Below, piece after piece: positions 35,399 to 44,698 of a stretch of 64,000 nt of DNA (position 1 is its first letter; every line of letters begins with the position of its first letter). The notes under the pieces are model-generated. The model had not been told where the DNA came from and ran no database searches. It worked only from the letters and a program-made list of their open reading frames with translations. The translations under genes were made by a program, and so were the position numbers. Source of the DNA: Glaciecola sp041380235 (GTDB lineage Bacteria > Pseudomonadota > Gammaproteobacteria > Enterobacterales > Alteromonadaceae); the NCBI RefSeq assembly GCF_041380235.1, contig NZ_JBGIYY010000012.1:62001-126000 (forward strand), read 5' to 3'.

Positions 35399-36130
35399 AT
35401 GCAAATAGATAAATTAAGAAATTTGTTTGACACAGAACTATCTCGCAAACGTCTACTTGCTTTATTTATTCTATTGCTTGCGACCGTGGGTATTTGGAAT
35501 GCATTTAGATTTGGGGGGGCAGCCCTAGACTACTACTTCGTTCGTAATGCAATAGAGCTTTGGCAAAATGACGCAAACTTACAAACTAATGAAAAATATT
35601 TGGCAGCAAAACAAGCAATAGATAGCGCGGAATCAAAACATTTTTCTCATCCACTATATGCTGATCTCTCAGGTCAATTGGAAGAGTGGGGCTTTATGGC
35701 AGGTTATAAATCTGTGGAGGCTCTTCAGAATGCCAAATACGATTACTTAAGAGCGACTAAATTGAGACCAAGTTGGCCTGTAACCTGGGGGTCTTTAGCA
35801 GTTATAAAATGGCGTCTTCAGGAATTTGATGATGAAATGCTGAGCTACTTGAATAAGGCCGATGAAATGGGGCCGCAAAAACCAGAGATTCATGTTTTAT
35901 TTACGGAACTAGGGTTAGCGCTATATGTATCTAACCACCCTTTCTATGTCAACGTGCGCGAGCAAACTCAGCATCGACTAATTGCTGGTTTGCGCAATAG
36001 AGAGAGTAGACAGAGAGTAAAACAAGCTATCATAAGTTACGATGCTTTAGAGTTGTCGTGCATCTGGTCTAAAAGGGACGATGAGTTAGTATATAACGAT
36101 ATTTTAAATTGCAAAGCACTGCAAAACTAA
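35399..36130 (+). CDS. VpsP-like polysaccharide biosynthesis protein
   Basis: This 243-aa protein has one N-terminal membrane helix (about 15-35, LLALFILLLATVGIWNAFRF). A helical soluble domain follows (about 50-240) with TPR-like spacing: KYDYLRATKLRPSWPVTWGS and FDDEMLSYLNKADEMGPQKP. This fits the VpsP family, found after VpsO in Vibrio clusters, whose function is not known. ATG 35399 is preferred to an overlapping TTG at 35384. It is the last gene of the plus-strand core operon. Confidence 0.7.
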   Translation: MQIDKLRNLFDTELSRKRLLALFILLLATVGIWNAFRFGGAALDYYFVRNAIELWQNDANLQTNEKYLAAKQAIDSAESKHFSHPLYADLSGQLEEWGFMAGYKSVEALQNAKYDYLRATKLRPSWPVTWGSLAVIKWRLQEFDDEMLSYLNKADEMGPQKPEIHVLFTELGLALYVSNHPFYVNVREQTQHRLIAGLRNRESRQRVKQAIISYDALELSCIWSKRDDELVYNDILNCKALQN

Positions 36131-36133
36131 GCC

Positions 36134-36155
36134 AATCGCTTTAAAAGCGATTTTC
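36134..36155 (+). terminator. Convergent terminator
   Basis: AATCGC / GCGATT plus an inner TTT/AAA pair form a 9-bp hairpin followed by TTTT. It sits after the VpsP-like gene and overlaps the 3' end of the convergent O-antigen-ligase-like gene. Confidence 0.65.
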
Positions 36156-37562
36156 ACGTTCTTTGTTTGTTGATTTAATACGCCTAATTTTAAGACCGTT
36201 AGCCACCATTGCCAATCCAATAAAGACTACAAAATAACTAGCATTAGCAAATCCTTGCAATGGAAAGTCTACAGTCATATGCATACTCATACCAAGAACT
36301 GCCATTGCTACAGCGAAAGATGCACCTTTAAAAATTGAGTTTTTGCGCATGTACATTGCTCTCAGTGCTTTGTAGAGCGTAAATAAAAGAATAATAAATA
36401 AGATGAAAACACCGCTTACACCAAATTCAATTGTAAATTGCAAAAAATCATTATGCGCATGATCATAAAAGTCAAAAACCTCAAGCTTCTGATAGCTAGG
36501 GAAAATACTGTAGAAACTACCTCCGCCAGAGCCAAATAATGGGAAGTCAGCAATAATTGGAAACGCATCTTGAACCACCTCATCTCGAGTCTCATCTGAC
36601 AAGGTCGTTTGTTCTAGCCTTTCTTTTACACGAGCAAGACCAAAGTAGGCACTTACAATAAATAGATCTACAATGAACATACTTACGACAAATATAAATA
36701 GACCAGTGCTTCTGTTACGTATCAGTATCAATGATATTAAACCGACAATGGCTACAGACACAAAAAAGGCGGCGTTTCCCATTCGTGAACGAGACATTAC
36801 TAGACCTATGACCATAACCGCTAAACATATACGAATTATGGCTTTGCTGCTTAGCAGACTAGATGCTATCGAACGTAACTTGTCCTTTGGTGACATCATC
36901 TTGTCTTTTTCTAAGGATGTTACAATTAGGCCAATCCCAGCACACAAACAAAGCATTAAAAAGTTGGCGTAATGATTTTTATAAACAAAGCTGCCGGTTG
37001 CAAATTCCTTTACTTCGAATCCAAAAACCAAGCTTTCCGTTGCTCCTAAAAGTATTTCCAAAGATCCATACAAGGCTTGAAAAGTGCCGCTGGCTAGCAT
37101 TGTTAAAAGTAGTAACTTAATACGAGTTTCACTGTTAATAAGCTGCATTGTCAATAAAAGCAAACAAAATAGGCTAAGTAGTTTTATAAAGCTAATCATG
37201 CTTTGACCATGATCTATTGACAAATAAAATGTTTCAGCACCTGCAAGCCTATAAAGTTCGCTCGATGATGGGGAGAATATGTCTATTAGGACAACAGGTA
37301 GTGGGGTAATTTGAAGTAATGCAATAACGATAAATACAATCCATAGTAGAACCATACTTTTATAACGATGCACACCCGCATCTTTAGTTTCTCTTAGTTT
37401 AAATGTTGTAAAGAAGGTTAGAGCAAAGATTGCTATTTGGAAAAAACTCCATGCCCAAGGTCTATTGGAGCCCAGTGGAATAGGAAGCAAAAATAGAATT
37501 GCCAAAAAGATATAAAATGGAACCGACAAATGCTTCTCGGTAAAGTTACGAATTGTTCTCAC
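36141..37562 (-). CDS. O-antigen ligase / polymerase family membrane protein (first)
   Basis: This 473-aa protein has about twelve helices and the O-antigen ligase motif HAHNDFLQFTIEFGVSG in a late periplasmic loop. Preceding it is a loop with GSGGGSFYSIFPSYQK. It would polymerise repeat units or join them to an acceptor. It is on the opposite strand to the core operon, as an O-antigen ligase gene near VpsP is in related clusters. A second member of the family lies at 45712, so one may be polymerase and one ligase. Which is which cannot be told. Confidence 0.85.
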   Translation of the reverse strand: MRTIRNFTEKHLSVPFYIFLAILFLLPIPLGSNRPWAWSFFQIAIFALTFFTTFKLRETKDAGVHRYKSMVLLWIVFIVIALLQITPLPVVLIDIFSPSSSELYRLAGAETFYLSIDHGQSMISFIKLLSLFCLLLLTMQLINSETRIKLLLLTMLASGTFQALYGSLEILLGATESLVFGFEVKEFATGSFVYKNHYANFLMLCLCAGIGLIVTSLEKDKMMSPKDKLRSIASSLLSSKAIIRICLAVMVIGLVMSRSRMGNAAFFVSVAIVGLISLILIRNRSTGLFIFVVSMFIVDLFIVSAYFGLARVKERLEQTTLSDETRDEVVQDAFPIIADFPLFGSGGGSFYSIFPSYQKLEVFDFYDHAHNDFLQFTIEFGVSGVFILFIILLFTLYKALRAMYMRKNSIFKGASFAVAMAVLGMSMHMTVDFPLQGFANASYFVVFIGLAMVANGLKIRRIKSTNKERENRF

Positions 37563-37592
37563 TGATAGTTTCTTATAATTATATTAGTCATT

Positions 37593-37616
37593 AAAAAAGC
37601 CCCAATTGAGGGGCTT
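37593..37616 (-). terminator. Rho-independent terminator
   Basis: On the minus strand GCCCC-TCAATT-GGGGC is followed by six Ts. It lies 17 bases after the stop of the gene at 37633 and ends that transcript before the O-antigen-ligase-like gene. Confidence 0.85.
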
Positions 37617-37632
37617 GGTAACTAATTTCAAG

Positions 37633-38247
37633 CTAGTTGGTGGAGGCTGTTGTGTCACCACCACCTGATCCACCAGCACCGATTCCCGCGCCAAGTGGGG
37701 CTATTGTAGCAGTGACTGGGCCAGCTGCAGTAATATTTCCAGTAGCAGTAGCGTCAACAAATGAACTAGGATCTGCCCCTGCTTGAAGCATAGCAACTAG
37801 GAGGTCGTCGTTTTCCATTACCCCTGTGAGTGAAGCTCCATCATAAATGTCTTGCGCATAATCCGGATAAAGAACGACTCCGAGCGTTATAGTATGGACT
37901 ACCATTTCAGGTCTTGCTTCGATGAGGCGTTTGGTAACTTCAATCAAACTGTTGCTTTGAGTCATTTCTACATAAAACGCATTTGCATGTTCCACATCAA
38001 ACGCAACTGCCTGCTTCGCTTCACCACCTAAAATAGTATTGTCATCTTCAAGTGAGATATCAATTGCTCGAGCGATTGCTGCTTCATCGCCGCCGGTATA
38101 TATGATGATGATTTGGTCGTGTAGACGATTTCCGGGTTGCTCTTCGTCTCCAAACAAGTTTGATGTGAATGCTATTTGCGCTGTTGCAGTGCTAACTAAA
38201 GCAAACATGCCAACAACGGAGCATAATATAAAGCGGCGCAAATTCAT
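37633..38247 (-). CDS. Secreted protein of unknown function with Gly/Ala/Thr-rich tail
   Basis: This 204-aa protein has a signal peptide (about 1-23, VSTATA-QIAF), a compact acidic domain (about 30-165) and a low-complexity end: TATGNITAAGPVTATIAP, then GAGIGAGGSGGGDTTASTN. ATG 38247 has AGGA upstream. Its own terminator follows, so it is a single gene between O-antigen-ligase-like and lapD-like genes. I do not recognise the family. The tail could be a flexible linker or a self-association region. A matrix or sensor role is possible by location only. Confidence 0.6.
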   Translation of the reverse strand: MNLRRFILCSVVGMFALVSTATAQIAFTSNLFGDEEQPGNRLHDQIIIIYTGGDEAAIARAIDISLEDDNTILGGEAKQAVAFDVEHANAFYVEMTQSNSLIEVTKRLIEARPEMVVHTITLGVVLYPDYAQDIYDGASLTGVMENDDLLVAMLQAGADPSSFVDATATGNITAAGPVTATIAPLGAGIGAGGSGGGDTTASTN

Positions 38248-38338
38248 GATGTATCCTTTTCTAATTTGCCTGAACATACAGCGTCAGGCCGGTGGTTATT
38301 TTACGTTTTGTTCAATAGTTAATCAACTTATGATTTGC

Positions 38339-40288
38339 CTATTCTTCAGTTGGTGTTTTTATTGACTCTGGAGGTGCGATGAAATATCCCTGCACACCGT
38401 CTATACCGTGTTCTAACAGCCACGTTTGTTCAGCTTGGGATTCGATTTTTTCGGCGATAATCCTAATATCTAATCCGTGCGCGATGTTAATCAGTGATTT
38501 TACAAACAATTGATTGTCGGTTTCGGTGTGAATACTCTTAGTAAAACGTCCGTCAACTTTTAAATAGTCAGGCATTATCTGGCGGATATGGGCAATTCCA
38601 GCTAGTTGGGCACCAAAGTGCTCTACACAAATGGCCATTCCGTAAGACTTAGCGGTTTTAGTCAGCTCTTCAAGTGAGTCAACATCGTGTACAAGCGCCC
38701 GCTCAGGGATTTCTAATACGATATTAGGGCACGTTGAGCGATACACATTTAGTTTTTCAATAAACCAAGCAATAAACGCTTTATCAAACAGCGATATTCT
38801 GCTGATATTTACACCTACTTTTTCATTTAGTTGAGACGCCAATATAAACATATTTTGAATAATCAGTTTGTCGAGCTGCTGTGCATAGTCTAAACGCATA
38901 GACGCTGGTAAAAGCTGCGCCATTGGGACTAATTCTTTTGTTTGACTGTCAGTTAAGCGAGCAAACCATTCTGAATATATGACGTTGTTAGCTTTGCTTT
39001 TTATTGGCTGAGCAACAAAGTCAGCTTTGCCATATTTAATAATATCGTTGAGCTTGTCGCGCCACTCATGATTAGAGTGGGACATGGTCAAGTTACTACG
39101 CAGTTGCCAGCGGCTGTCGGAGTTCGTTGCCGTCATTAGTGCAGAGTCTGCTTGTTCCATTAGGTCTTTGAAAGAGTCTGAACAACTAAACGAGCTACCG
39201 CCAACATGCGCTGCGCCCTCTCGGTGTTCATTTTTTTCTAATCTTTTGGTGTAAATAGCGAGCAGTTGAGCCATTGCTTTTGCATGACTTTCTCTAATGT
39301 TTTCAATAATCAGTGCAAAATCGCCACCGTTAACTCGGTAAATCGCAAAGTGGTCATATTCTGCTGCTGCGGCCTCTTTTATTGCTTGACAAATAGACTT
39401 TAAATACTTGTCTCCAGCATCACCTCCAAACTCGGTGTGAATGGTTTTAAGGCTGCTAGCGCGCACTAAAAACAAGTAGCCTTCAGACTGTTCGTCGGTG
39501 TCGTTGAGCAAACCATTTATCGCCAGTTCAAATGCCCGACGATTGCCTACTCCGGTAACGAAATCAGCGTAGGCAAAGCGACGATACTCTTCTGATTGGT
39601 TGGTCATTTTTTTGAACATAATAAACAGCTTTTCAGACATGCTGTTGATGGCATTTACAAAACGATACAGTTCTTTCGTTGTGGGAATGTCTTGAATTTG
39701 CTCAAACTGTTTTTGACTAATGGCGTCGGCCTGATCAATAACTTTGTTGATTGGCTGGGATATGACCTTTTTGACCAAATACCAAACGAATATCATCGCG
39801 ATAAATAAGCCGCACAGCGTAACAAGCAAGCTGTGAATGGCATTTTGCCACAGCTGGTTGTAGCCAAAACCTGGATTACTGGTCACTTTTAAGGAACCTT
39901 TAATATTCCAACCGTCATTCACCTCAGAGCTCGCTTGAGGTACCGTAATCTTAAACTTTGATGTGAACCATTCTGGAATGTCGGTTTGCATATCACGTTG
40001 TGATTTTTCGAAAATTAGTTTCCCAGTTTCGTCAAAAAGCGCAATAGAGCGATAGTATCCACGGTCAAATATTGCATTAACCATGGTTTCAATGATGGGT
40101 AAGTCTTCTTCAGATCCAATATATGGGACGATTGACAGGCCCAAAGAGGTTGCCGTGTCTTGAGCATGAGAATTAAGCTGTTGCTCTAAAAAATGTCGAG
40201 TATTTTGGGTGTTTATCCACAGGGTGCCTACGAACACTAGCAATAAAACAAAGAAAAACCCTAATCCGAGCTGTTTAGATAACGACAT
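38339..40288 (-). CDS. lapD: LapD-like inside-out c-di-GMP receptor (degenerate GGDEF-EAL)
   Basis: This 649-aa membrane protein has a helix (about 7-27), a LapD/MoxY-type periplasmic domain (about 30-150) and a second helix (about 150-170). HAMP, GGDEF and EAL domains follow. The GGDEF site is degenerate (NGGDFALI), and the EAL signature is replaced (SEWFARLTD). It therefore probably binds c-di-GMP without making or breaking it. LapD holds the protease LapG when c-di-GMP is high and keeps the surface adhesin attached. The lapG-like gene is 51 bases upstream on the same strand. No large adhesin gene is in the window. Confidence 0.85.
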   Translation of the reverse strand: MSLSKQLGLGFFFVLLLVFVGTLWINTQNTRHFLEQQLNSHAQDTATSLGLSIVPYIGSEEDLPIIETMVNAIFDRGYYRSIALFDETGKLIFEKSQRDMQTDIPEWFTSKFKITVPQASSEVNDGWNIKGSLKVTSNPGFGYNQLWQNAIHSLLVTLCGLFIAMIFVWYLVKKVISQPINKVIDQADAISQKQFEQIQDIPTTKELYRFVNAINSMSEKLFIMFKKMTNQSEEYRRFAYADFVTGVGNRRAFELAINGLLNDTDEQSEGYLFLVRASSLKTIHTEFGGDAGDKYLKSICQAIKEAAAAEYDHFAIYRVNGGDFALIIENIRESHAKAMAQLLAIYTKRLEKNEHREGAAHVGGSSFSCSDSFKDLMEQADSALMTATNSDSRWQLRSNLTMSHSNHEWRDKLNDIIKYGKADFVAQPIKSKANNVIYSEWFARLTDSQTKELVPMAQLLPASMRLDYAQQLDKLIIQNMFILASQLNEKVGVNISRISLFDKAFIAWFIEKLNVYRSTCPNIVLEIPERALVHDVDSLEELTKTAKSYGMAICVEHFGAQLAGIAHIRQIMPDYLKVDGRFTKSIHTETDNQLFVKSLINIAHGLDIRIIAEKIESQAEQTWLLEHGIDGVQGYFIAPPESIKTPTEE

Positions 40289-40339
40289 CTTGGTTGTTCC
40301 TCTGTTGTTTAATAACCTTGTATAACATAAGTTTACTCA

Positions 40340-41026
40340 TTAAAAGCCCTGCTGCATTCTATCATTTAAGTCTTGCCATAATGCGTTATTATTTTGACCT
40401 TGCATTTGTCGACCGCGCCCCTGCGATTTTGCTAACCACAAGCCTTCGCCGTTAAAGCTATAAACCGGGATTAAGTCTCGTCGCTGCGAGGCCGGTAATA
40501 TGCGCTTGTTGATGTTGTCGAGCACAAGTGGAACTGCACTAGGAGTTTCGTAGTACGCCAATACCATGTGCGCCTGCCTAGGCCTTGTGGCGGTTACATA
40601 CATAAGCCTCAACTTTTCAGTTGGCACGCCAAGCTCTCTCAATGAAAAGTACTTAGCAATACTGAAATCTTCACAGTCGCCGCCGTCGGTGGCGATAAAT
40701 TCTATAGGCGTCGCCCAATAATCATTAACACCCCAATGTTTTATATCGTCTACAAACTCAATTCTATTAAAAAACTGGTTTACTTCAAAAAGCTGGTCTT
40801 CTACTGAGCTGTTTCGATTTTCGGCCATCAGCCTTTGCCAGTCGCGCACGCGCTCTTCTGCTCGTTTGTCGTAGCGCTGCGCTACACTCTCAAATAATTT
40901 GCTACTAAATAAAATACTAGAAAATGCAGATGGCAATCCAAGTGTTAGCATTAATAAAAGTGCAAATGTTAGAAATCGGCGCATCAACATATTAAAAGCA
41001 AAGGCTCTAAAATTAGGTTTATTCAA
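40340..41026 (-). CDS. lapG: LapG-type periplasmic cysteine protease (transglutaminase-like, DUF920)
   Basis: This 228-aa protein has an N-terminal signal or membrane segment (residues 16-34). The catalytic triad is Cys 118 (GGDCEDFSIAKY), His 153 (RQAHMVLAYY) and Asp 170 (LVLDNI), as in the BTLCP family. LapG clips the N-terminus of LapA-type adhesins and releases biofilm. It is controlled by the LapD-like neighbour. An N-terminal ATG at residue 15 (MRRFLTFALLLM) is an alternative start that would give a tighter signal peptide. Confidence 0.88.
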   Translation of the reverse strand: MNKPNFRAFAFNMLMRRFLTFALLLMLTLGLPSAFSSILFSSKLFESVAQRYDKRAEERVRDWQRLMAENRNSSVEDQLFEVNQFFNRIEFVDDIKHWGVNDYWATPIEFIATDGGDCEDFSIAKYFSLRELGVPTEKLRLMYVTATRPRQAHMVLAYYETPSAVPLVLDNINKRILPASQRRDLIPVYSFNGEGLWLAKSQGRGRQMQGQNNNALWQDLNDRMQQGF

Positions 41027-41205
41027 AGGTAATCGCGCTTTAGAGCGGAAACCTTAACTAAATCTTGTAAAATAGCTCGTTTTTTATCGTTGAAATGGAT
41101 TTATTTCGATACATAGGTATTTTGAAAGTTAATAAGTGATTCTTTGAATTATCCTTGGTATTGTTTAAATAACATTTAATTTAGTTTTTTTAACGGCGTT
41201 TAAAT

Positions 41206-42099
41206 TTGGCTACTCTTAAATTCACTCAATCTTCTTACAACCCGTTAGTAACAGTGTACATCACAACATTTAATCGACTCGCATTGCTGAAGCGAGCTAT
41301 TCAGTCAGTGAAAAATCAGACATATCAGAATATTGAGTTAATCATTGCTGATGATGGCTCTTCAGATGGTACTCAAGAATATTTGAAAGGTGAGGCGGCC
41401 ATTTCTAATTTGATTGCATTTTGCAATGAAGGGGACGCTAAAGGTGCATGTTTTGGGCGTAATAGAGCTATTGAGAAAGCTAACGGAATTTTTATTACCG
41501 GACTTGACGATGATGATTATTTTGAACCATGGAGAATTGAGTCTTTTGTGTCATCTTGGCAAAGGTTGACAGCTGAGGGTATCAATTATGCAGGTCTGTT
41601 TGACAGCGTCGTGGAGCATAGAAAGTATGCTAAGGTCCGATGTTATGAAACAGCCAAAGTTTCTATTCGTGCTTTACGAAGAGCGAATGTAGTCGGTAAC
41701 CAAGTATTTACTACTGCTGCTAACCTTAGAGAAATCAATGGCTTTGATGAGTTGATGCCGGCTCTTCAAGACTGGGATACATGGATTAGACTCACTCAAG
41801 CAAAGGGGGATTTGTTGAATATAAATACATTTTCGTATGTTCAAATTCATGACCATGGAGGCAACAGAATTTCTGAAAAACCAGCCTCAAAAATTAGATT
41901 TGCCTTCGAGCGACTTCAAAGCAAACTAGCGCCAATGAGTTTTTCCGAAAAAGCTGCTTTGATGCAAACAATGTATAGTTATCCACAAATCAATAATCTG
42001 TTTAGTGAGATATTACTAATTTGTTTGGGGGGCTACTTCCGAAAATGCGCTCAAATTATTAACCGTACATATTTCAAAAAAAACAAGCAACATAACTAG
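41206..42099 (+). CDS. Family 2 glycosyltransferase
   Basis: This 297-aa cytoplasmic GT-A enzyme shows YITTFNRLALLKRAIQSVKN, DDGSSDGTQEYL and the DxD-like TGLDDDDYFEPWR. It lacks membrane helices. It would add one sugar to the lipid-linked repeat unit. The start is TTG at 41206, with no ATG nearby and no clear ribosome site. It has the AT-rich intergenic DNA typical of the following variable part. Its sugar specificity is unknown. Confidence 0.88.
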   Translation: MATLKFTQSSYNPLVTVYITTFNRLALLKRAIQSVKNQTYQNIELIIADDGSSDGTQEYLKGEAAISNLIAFCNEGDAKGACFGRNRAIEKANGIFITGLDDDDYFEPWRIESFVSSWQRLTAEGINYAGLFDSVVEHRKYAKVRCYETAKVSIRALRRANVVGNQVFTTAANLREINGFDELMPALQDWDTWIRLTQAKGDLLNINTFSYVQIHDHGGNRISEKPASKIRFAFERLQSKLAPMSFSEKAALMQTMYSYPQINNLFSEILLICLGGYFRKCAQIINRTYFKKNKQHN

Positions 42100-42303
42100 C
42101 GATTACTGGTCGTGAAAGCTCTTTTATCGCTCAAGCGCCTCTAACAGAAAAAATAAACTTTATTTATGATTTTTTAGCGGAAGTCTGTAAGCTTGCATTT
42201 ATATTGCGCAAATGTTTTAACTATTGGCTAAGTCAATGTTTGTAATGTAAATTTTGTTCGAGCATTCATTGTTAACGTTCACCTGAGATTCTAGCGACAT
42301 CAA

Positions 42304-43515
42304 ATGAAAATACTTTATTTAATAAATCAATACCCGAAAGTAAGTCACACATTTATTAGGCGTGAAATACAAGCCCTAGAAAAGCATGGTGTTGAGGTTA
42401 AGAGAGTTGCGATGCGTTCCGACGATTTCAATGAAATGAGCGATATAGATAAAGCTGAATACAAAAAAACGTTTTACGTTCTTAAGGTCGCACCCGTCGC
42501 ATTATTAAAGCAACTTATTAGTACCGTAATTTCTAAGCCGGCCACCTTTTGGGTTGTTTTAAAAATAATGTTTAAAATGTACAGACAGTCCAATCAATCT
42601 TTAATTAAGCACATAATTTATATTGTTGAGAGTTGTAACGTTGCGAACTACTGCAATCAACATGGTATCACCCACATCCACGCTCATTTTGGTACAAATC
42701 CTGCTGAAGTTGCCATGTATACAGGCTTGCTCACAAGTATTCCATATAGCTTTACGGTGCATGGACCTGAAGAGTTTGATAAACCAATCACCCTAAATTT
42801 ACATGAAAAAATAAAGCACGCAAATGCGGTATTTGCAATTACACACTTTTGCAAATCGCAGTTGTGTCGCTGGGCGAGATTTGAGGATTGGAATAAAATA
42901 AAACTTGTCCATTGTGGATTGGAACCCTCGTTTTTTGACGATACTATTGCAGCTAAAGACTCCCGAACAAAGCATTTGAATTTTTTATGCATTGGCAGAC
43001 TTTGCGAGCAAAAGGGGCAGTTGTTACTACTACAGGCTTTTAACAATTTCGTAAAACAGGGTAATCCGGCCTACCTCACATTTGCCGGAGATGGAGAAAT
43101 GCGAGACCAAGTCGCGGCATACGTTAGTCAGCACGGCCTCGATAAAAATGTAGCTATCACAGGCTGGGTAGATTCTAACGAGATTCAATCGTTATTAAAA
43201 TCAAGTGATGCGATGGTGCTGCCAAGTTTTGCTGAAGGTCTCCCTGTTGCAATAATGGAAGCTATGGCTATGGGTGTGGCGGTGATTAGTACCTCTATCG
43301 CGGGTATACCTGAGTTGATAGTGCATAGACAGACAGGTTTACTTATTTGTGCTGGCTCTCAAGTTGCCATTGAGAAAGCGCTTCTAGAGTTTAGTCAACT
43401 GAGCAGTATTGAAATCGTTGATATGAAACAAAGGGCCTTTAATGCGGTTAGTACTCATCATAACATTGAAACAGAAGCTGCAAAAATTATAAAAATCCTC
43501 AAAGGGGCAGTTTAG
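42304..43515 (+). CDS. Family 4 glycosyltransferase, WcaL/colanic-acid type
   Basis: This 403-aa GT-B enzyme starts YLINQYPKVSHTFIRREIQA, has the HAHFG motif (ITHIHAHFGTNPAEVAMY, about 120-137) and carries a C-terminal donor-binding part: FAEGLPVAIMEAMAMGVAV with the EX7E motif. The ends match WcaL-type enzymes of colanic acid clusters. Its stop is directly followed by the start of the next glycosyltransferase. Upstream are 204 bases without a recognised site. Confidence 0.9.
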   Translation: MKILYLINQYPKVSHTFIRREIQALEKHGVEVKRVAMRSDDFNEMSDIDKAEYKKTFYVLKVAPVALLKQLISTVISKPATFWVVLKIMFKMYRQSNQSLIKHIIYIVESCNVANYCNQHGITHIHAHFGTNPAEVAMYTGLLTSIPYSFTVHGPEEFDKPITLNLHEKIKHANAVFAITHFCKSQLCRWARFEDWNKIKLVHCGLEPSFFDDTIAAKDSRTKHLNFLCIGRLCEQKGQLLLLQAFNNFVKQGNPAYLTFAGDGEMRDQVAAYVSQHGLDKNVAITGWVDSNEIQSLLKSSDAMVLPSFAEGLPVAIMEAMAMGVAVISTSIAGIPELIVHRQTGLLICAGSQVAIEKALLEFSQLSSIEIVDMKQRAFNAVSTHHNIETEAAKIIKILKGAV

Positions 43516-44688
43516 ATGTCCATATTTTTAGCCGGACTATTTTGTTTAATTTCATTTGTGTCGTTATTTTTTACAGCCCAACTACTCCTCGGGCAGATTA
43601 GTTCGAAGCGTTGTTGTAGCAAAAAAATATCAAGAGAAAAAGCGGCCATCATTATTCCTGCACATAATGAAGAAATGGGCATTGAAGCTACGCTGCGGGG
43701 GATTCTGACTAAGACAAAAGCGGATGACTTGGTCGTGGTGGTTGCAGACAATTGCAATGATAAGACTGCTGAGCTTGCTCGCTCTATGGGAGTGATGGTT
43801 GTTGAGCGTTTTAACACCAGCGAGGTTGGCAAAGGGCACGCATTACAGGCAGGTATAAATCATATAGAAGCCTTAGGAAATGAATGGCCGACTATTGTCG
43901 TGATGGATGCGGACTGCACTTTTGAAAGTGATGCTCTTGATGTTTTAGTCAGCGATTCGCAGTCCAAGCAGAGTGTTTCACAAGCTCTTTATTTAATGAA
44001 ATCACCCAATAAACAGAATGTAAAGTTGAATATAAGCGAATTTACTTGGCTGATTAAAAATTGGATTCGGCCTTTAGGACAGAAACGCATGGGCATTAGT
44101 TGTCATCTGCAGGGTTCAGGTATGGCTTTTCCAAAACACATTTTCGCGAAGTATTCGTTAGCGTCGTCAAATATTGTAGAAGATTTAGAGTTAGGTTTGA
44201 ACTTGGTAAATGGTGGTGAAGCTATTTTGTTTAATCCTGCAGCTGTGGTGATAAGTTACTTTCCTGAAAACGAAGAAGGTTTAGATATACAAAGAAAGCG
44301 TTGGGAACACGGACACTTTTCTATAATATCGCGCACGCCAAAAGTGTTACTAAAAGCAATAATGACCATGAACTATCGATTGTTTATGCAGGCACTAGAC
44401 GCTGCAATTCCACCAACGGTTTTGTGGGGGGTGGTTTTGATGGCGACTACTCTAACTGCCGCAATAGCTAGTATTTGGATATCAAGCATTTGGTTTTATA
44501 TATTGGTGTTAAGTGTATTTGCATTAGTTGTTGGACTTGCTATCAGTTGGTTTAATTTCGGACGCGAAATATTGTCTTTTAGGCAATTAAAAGGAATGCC
44601 GTTATTCGTATTAAGCAAATTCAGCATATATTCCAGCTTTTTTACTAATCGCCAAAAAAAATGGGTGCGCACTAAAAGAGACGATTAA
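43516..44688 (+). CDS. Membrane family 2 glycosyltransferase (processive-type, QxxRW)
   Basis: This 390-aa enzyme has an N-terminal helix (1-22), a GT-A domain (AAIIIPAHNEEMGIEATLRG, then DADCTF) and the QRKRW motif near residue 256. Two or three C-terminal helices follow (from about 300). This is the layout of processive or polyprenyl-linked transferases of the cellulose-synthase/NdvC-like group. It starts right after the previous stop, so it is coupled. It is a candidate for adding sugars at the membrane during repeat assembly. Confidence 0.85.
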   Translation: MSIFLAGLFCLISFVSLFFTAQLLLGQISSKRCCSKKISREKAAIIIPAHNEEMGIEATLRGILTKTKADDLVVVVADNCNDKTAELARSMGVMVVERFNTSEVGKGHALQAGINHIEALGNEWPTIVVMDADCTFESDALDVLVSDSQSKQSVSQALYLMKSPNKQNVKLNISEFTWLIKNWIRPLGQKRMGISCHLQGSGMAFPKHIFAKYSLASSNIVEDLELGLNLVNGGEAILFNPAAVVISYFPENEEGLDIQRKRWEHGHFSIISRTPKVLLKAIMTMNYRLFMQALDAAIPPTVLWGVVLMATTLTAAIASIWISSIWFYILVLSVFALVVGLAISWFNFGREILSFRQLKGMPLFVLSKFSIYSSFFTNRQKKWVRTKRDD

Positions 44689-44698
44689 GTTTAAGCGC

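Noticed and set aside
36141..37562. Exosortase for the PEP-CTERM-like protein
   Set aside because: The multi-helix protein carries the O-antigen ligase HN-FLQ motif, and no Cys/Arg/His exosortase triad pattern was found here or elsewhere in the window.
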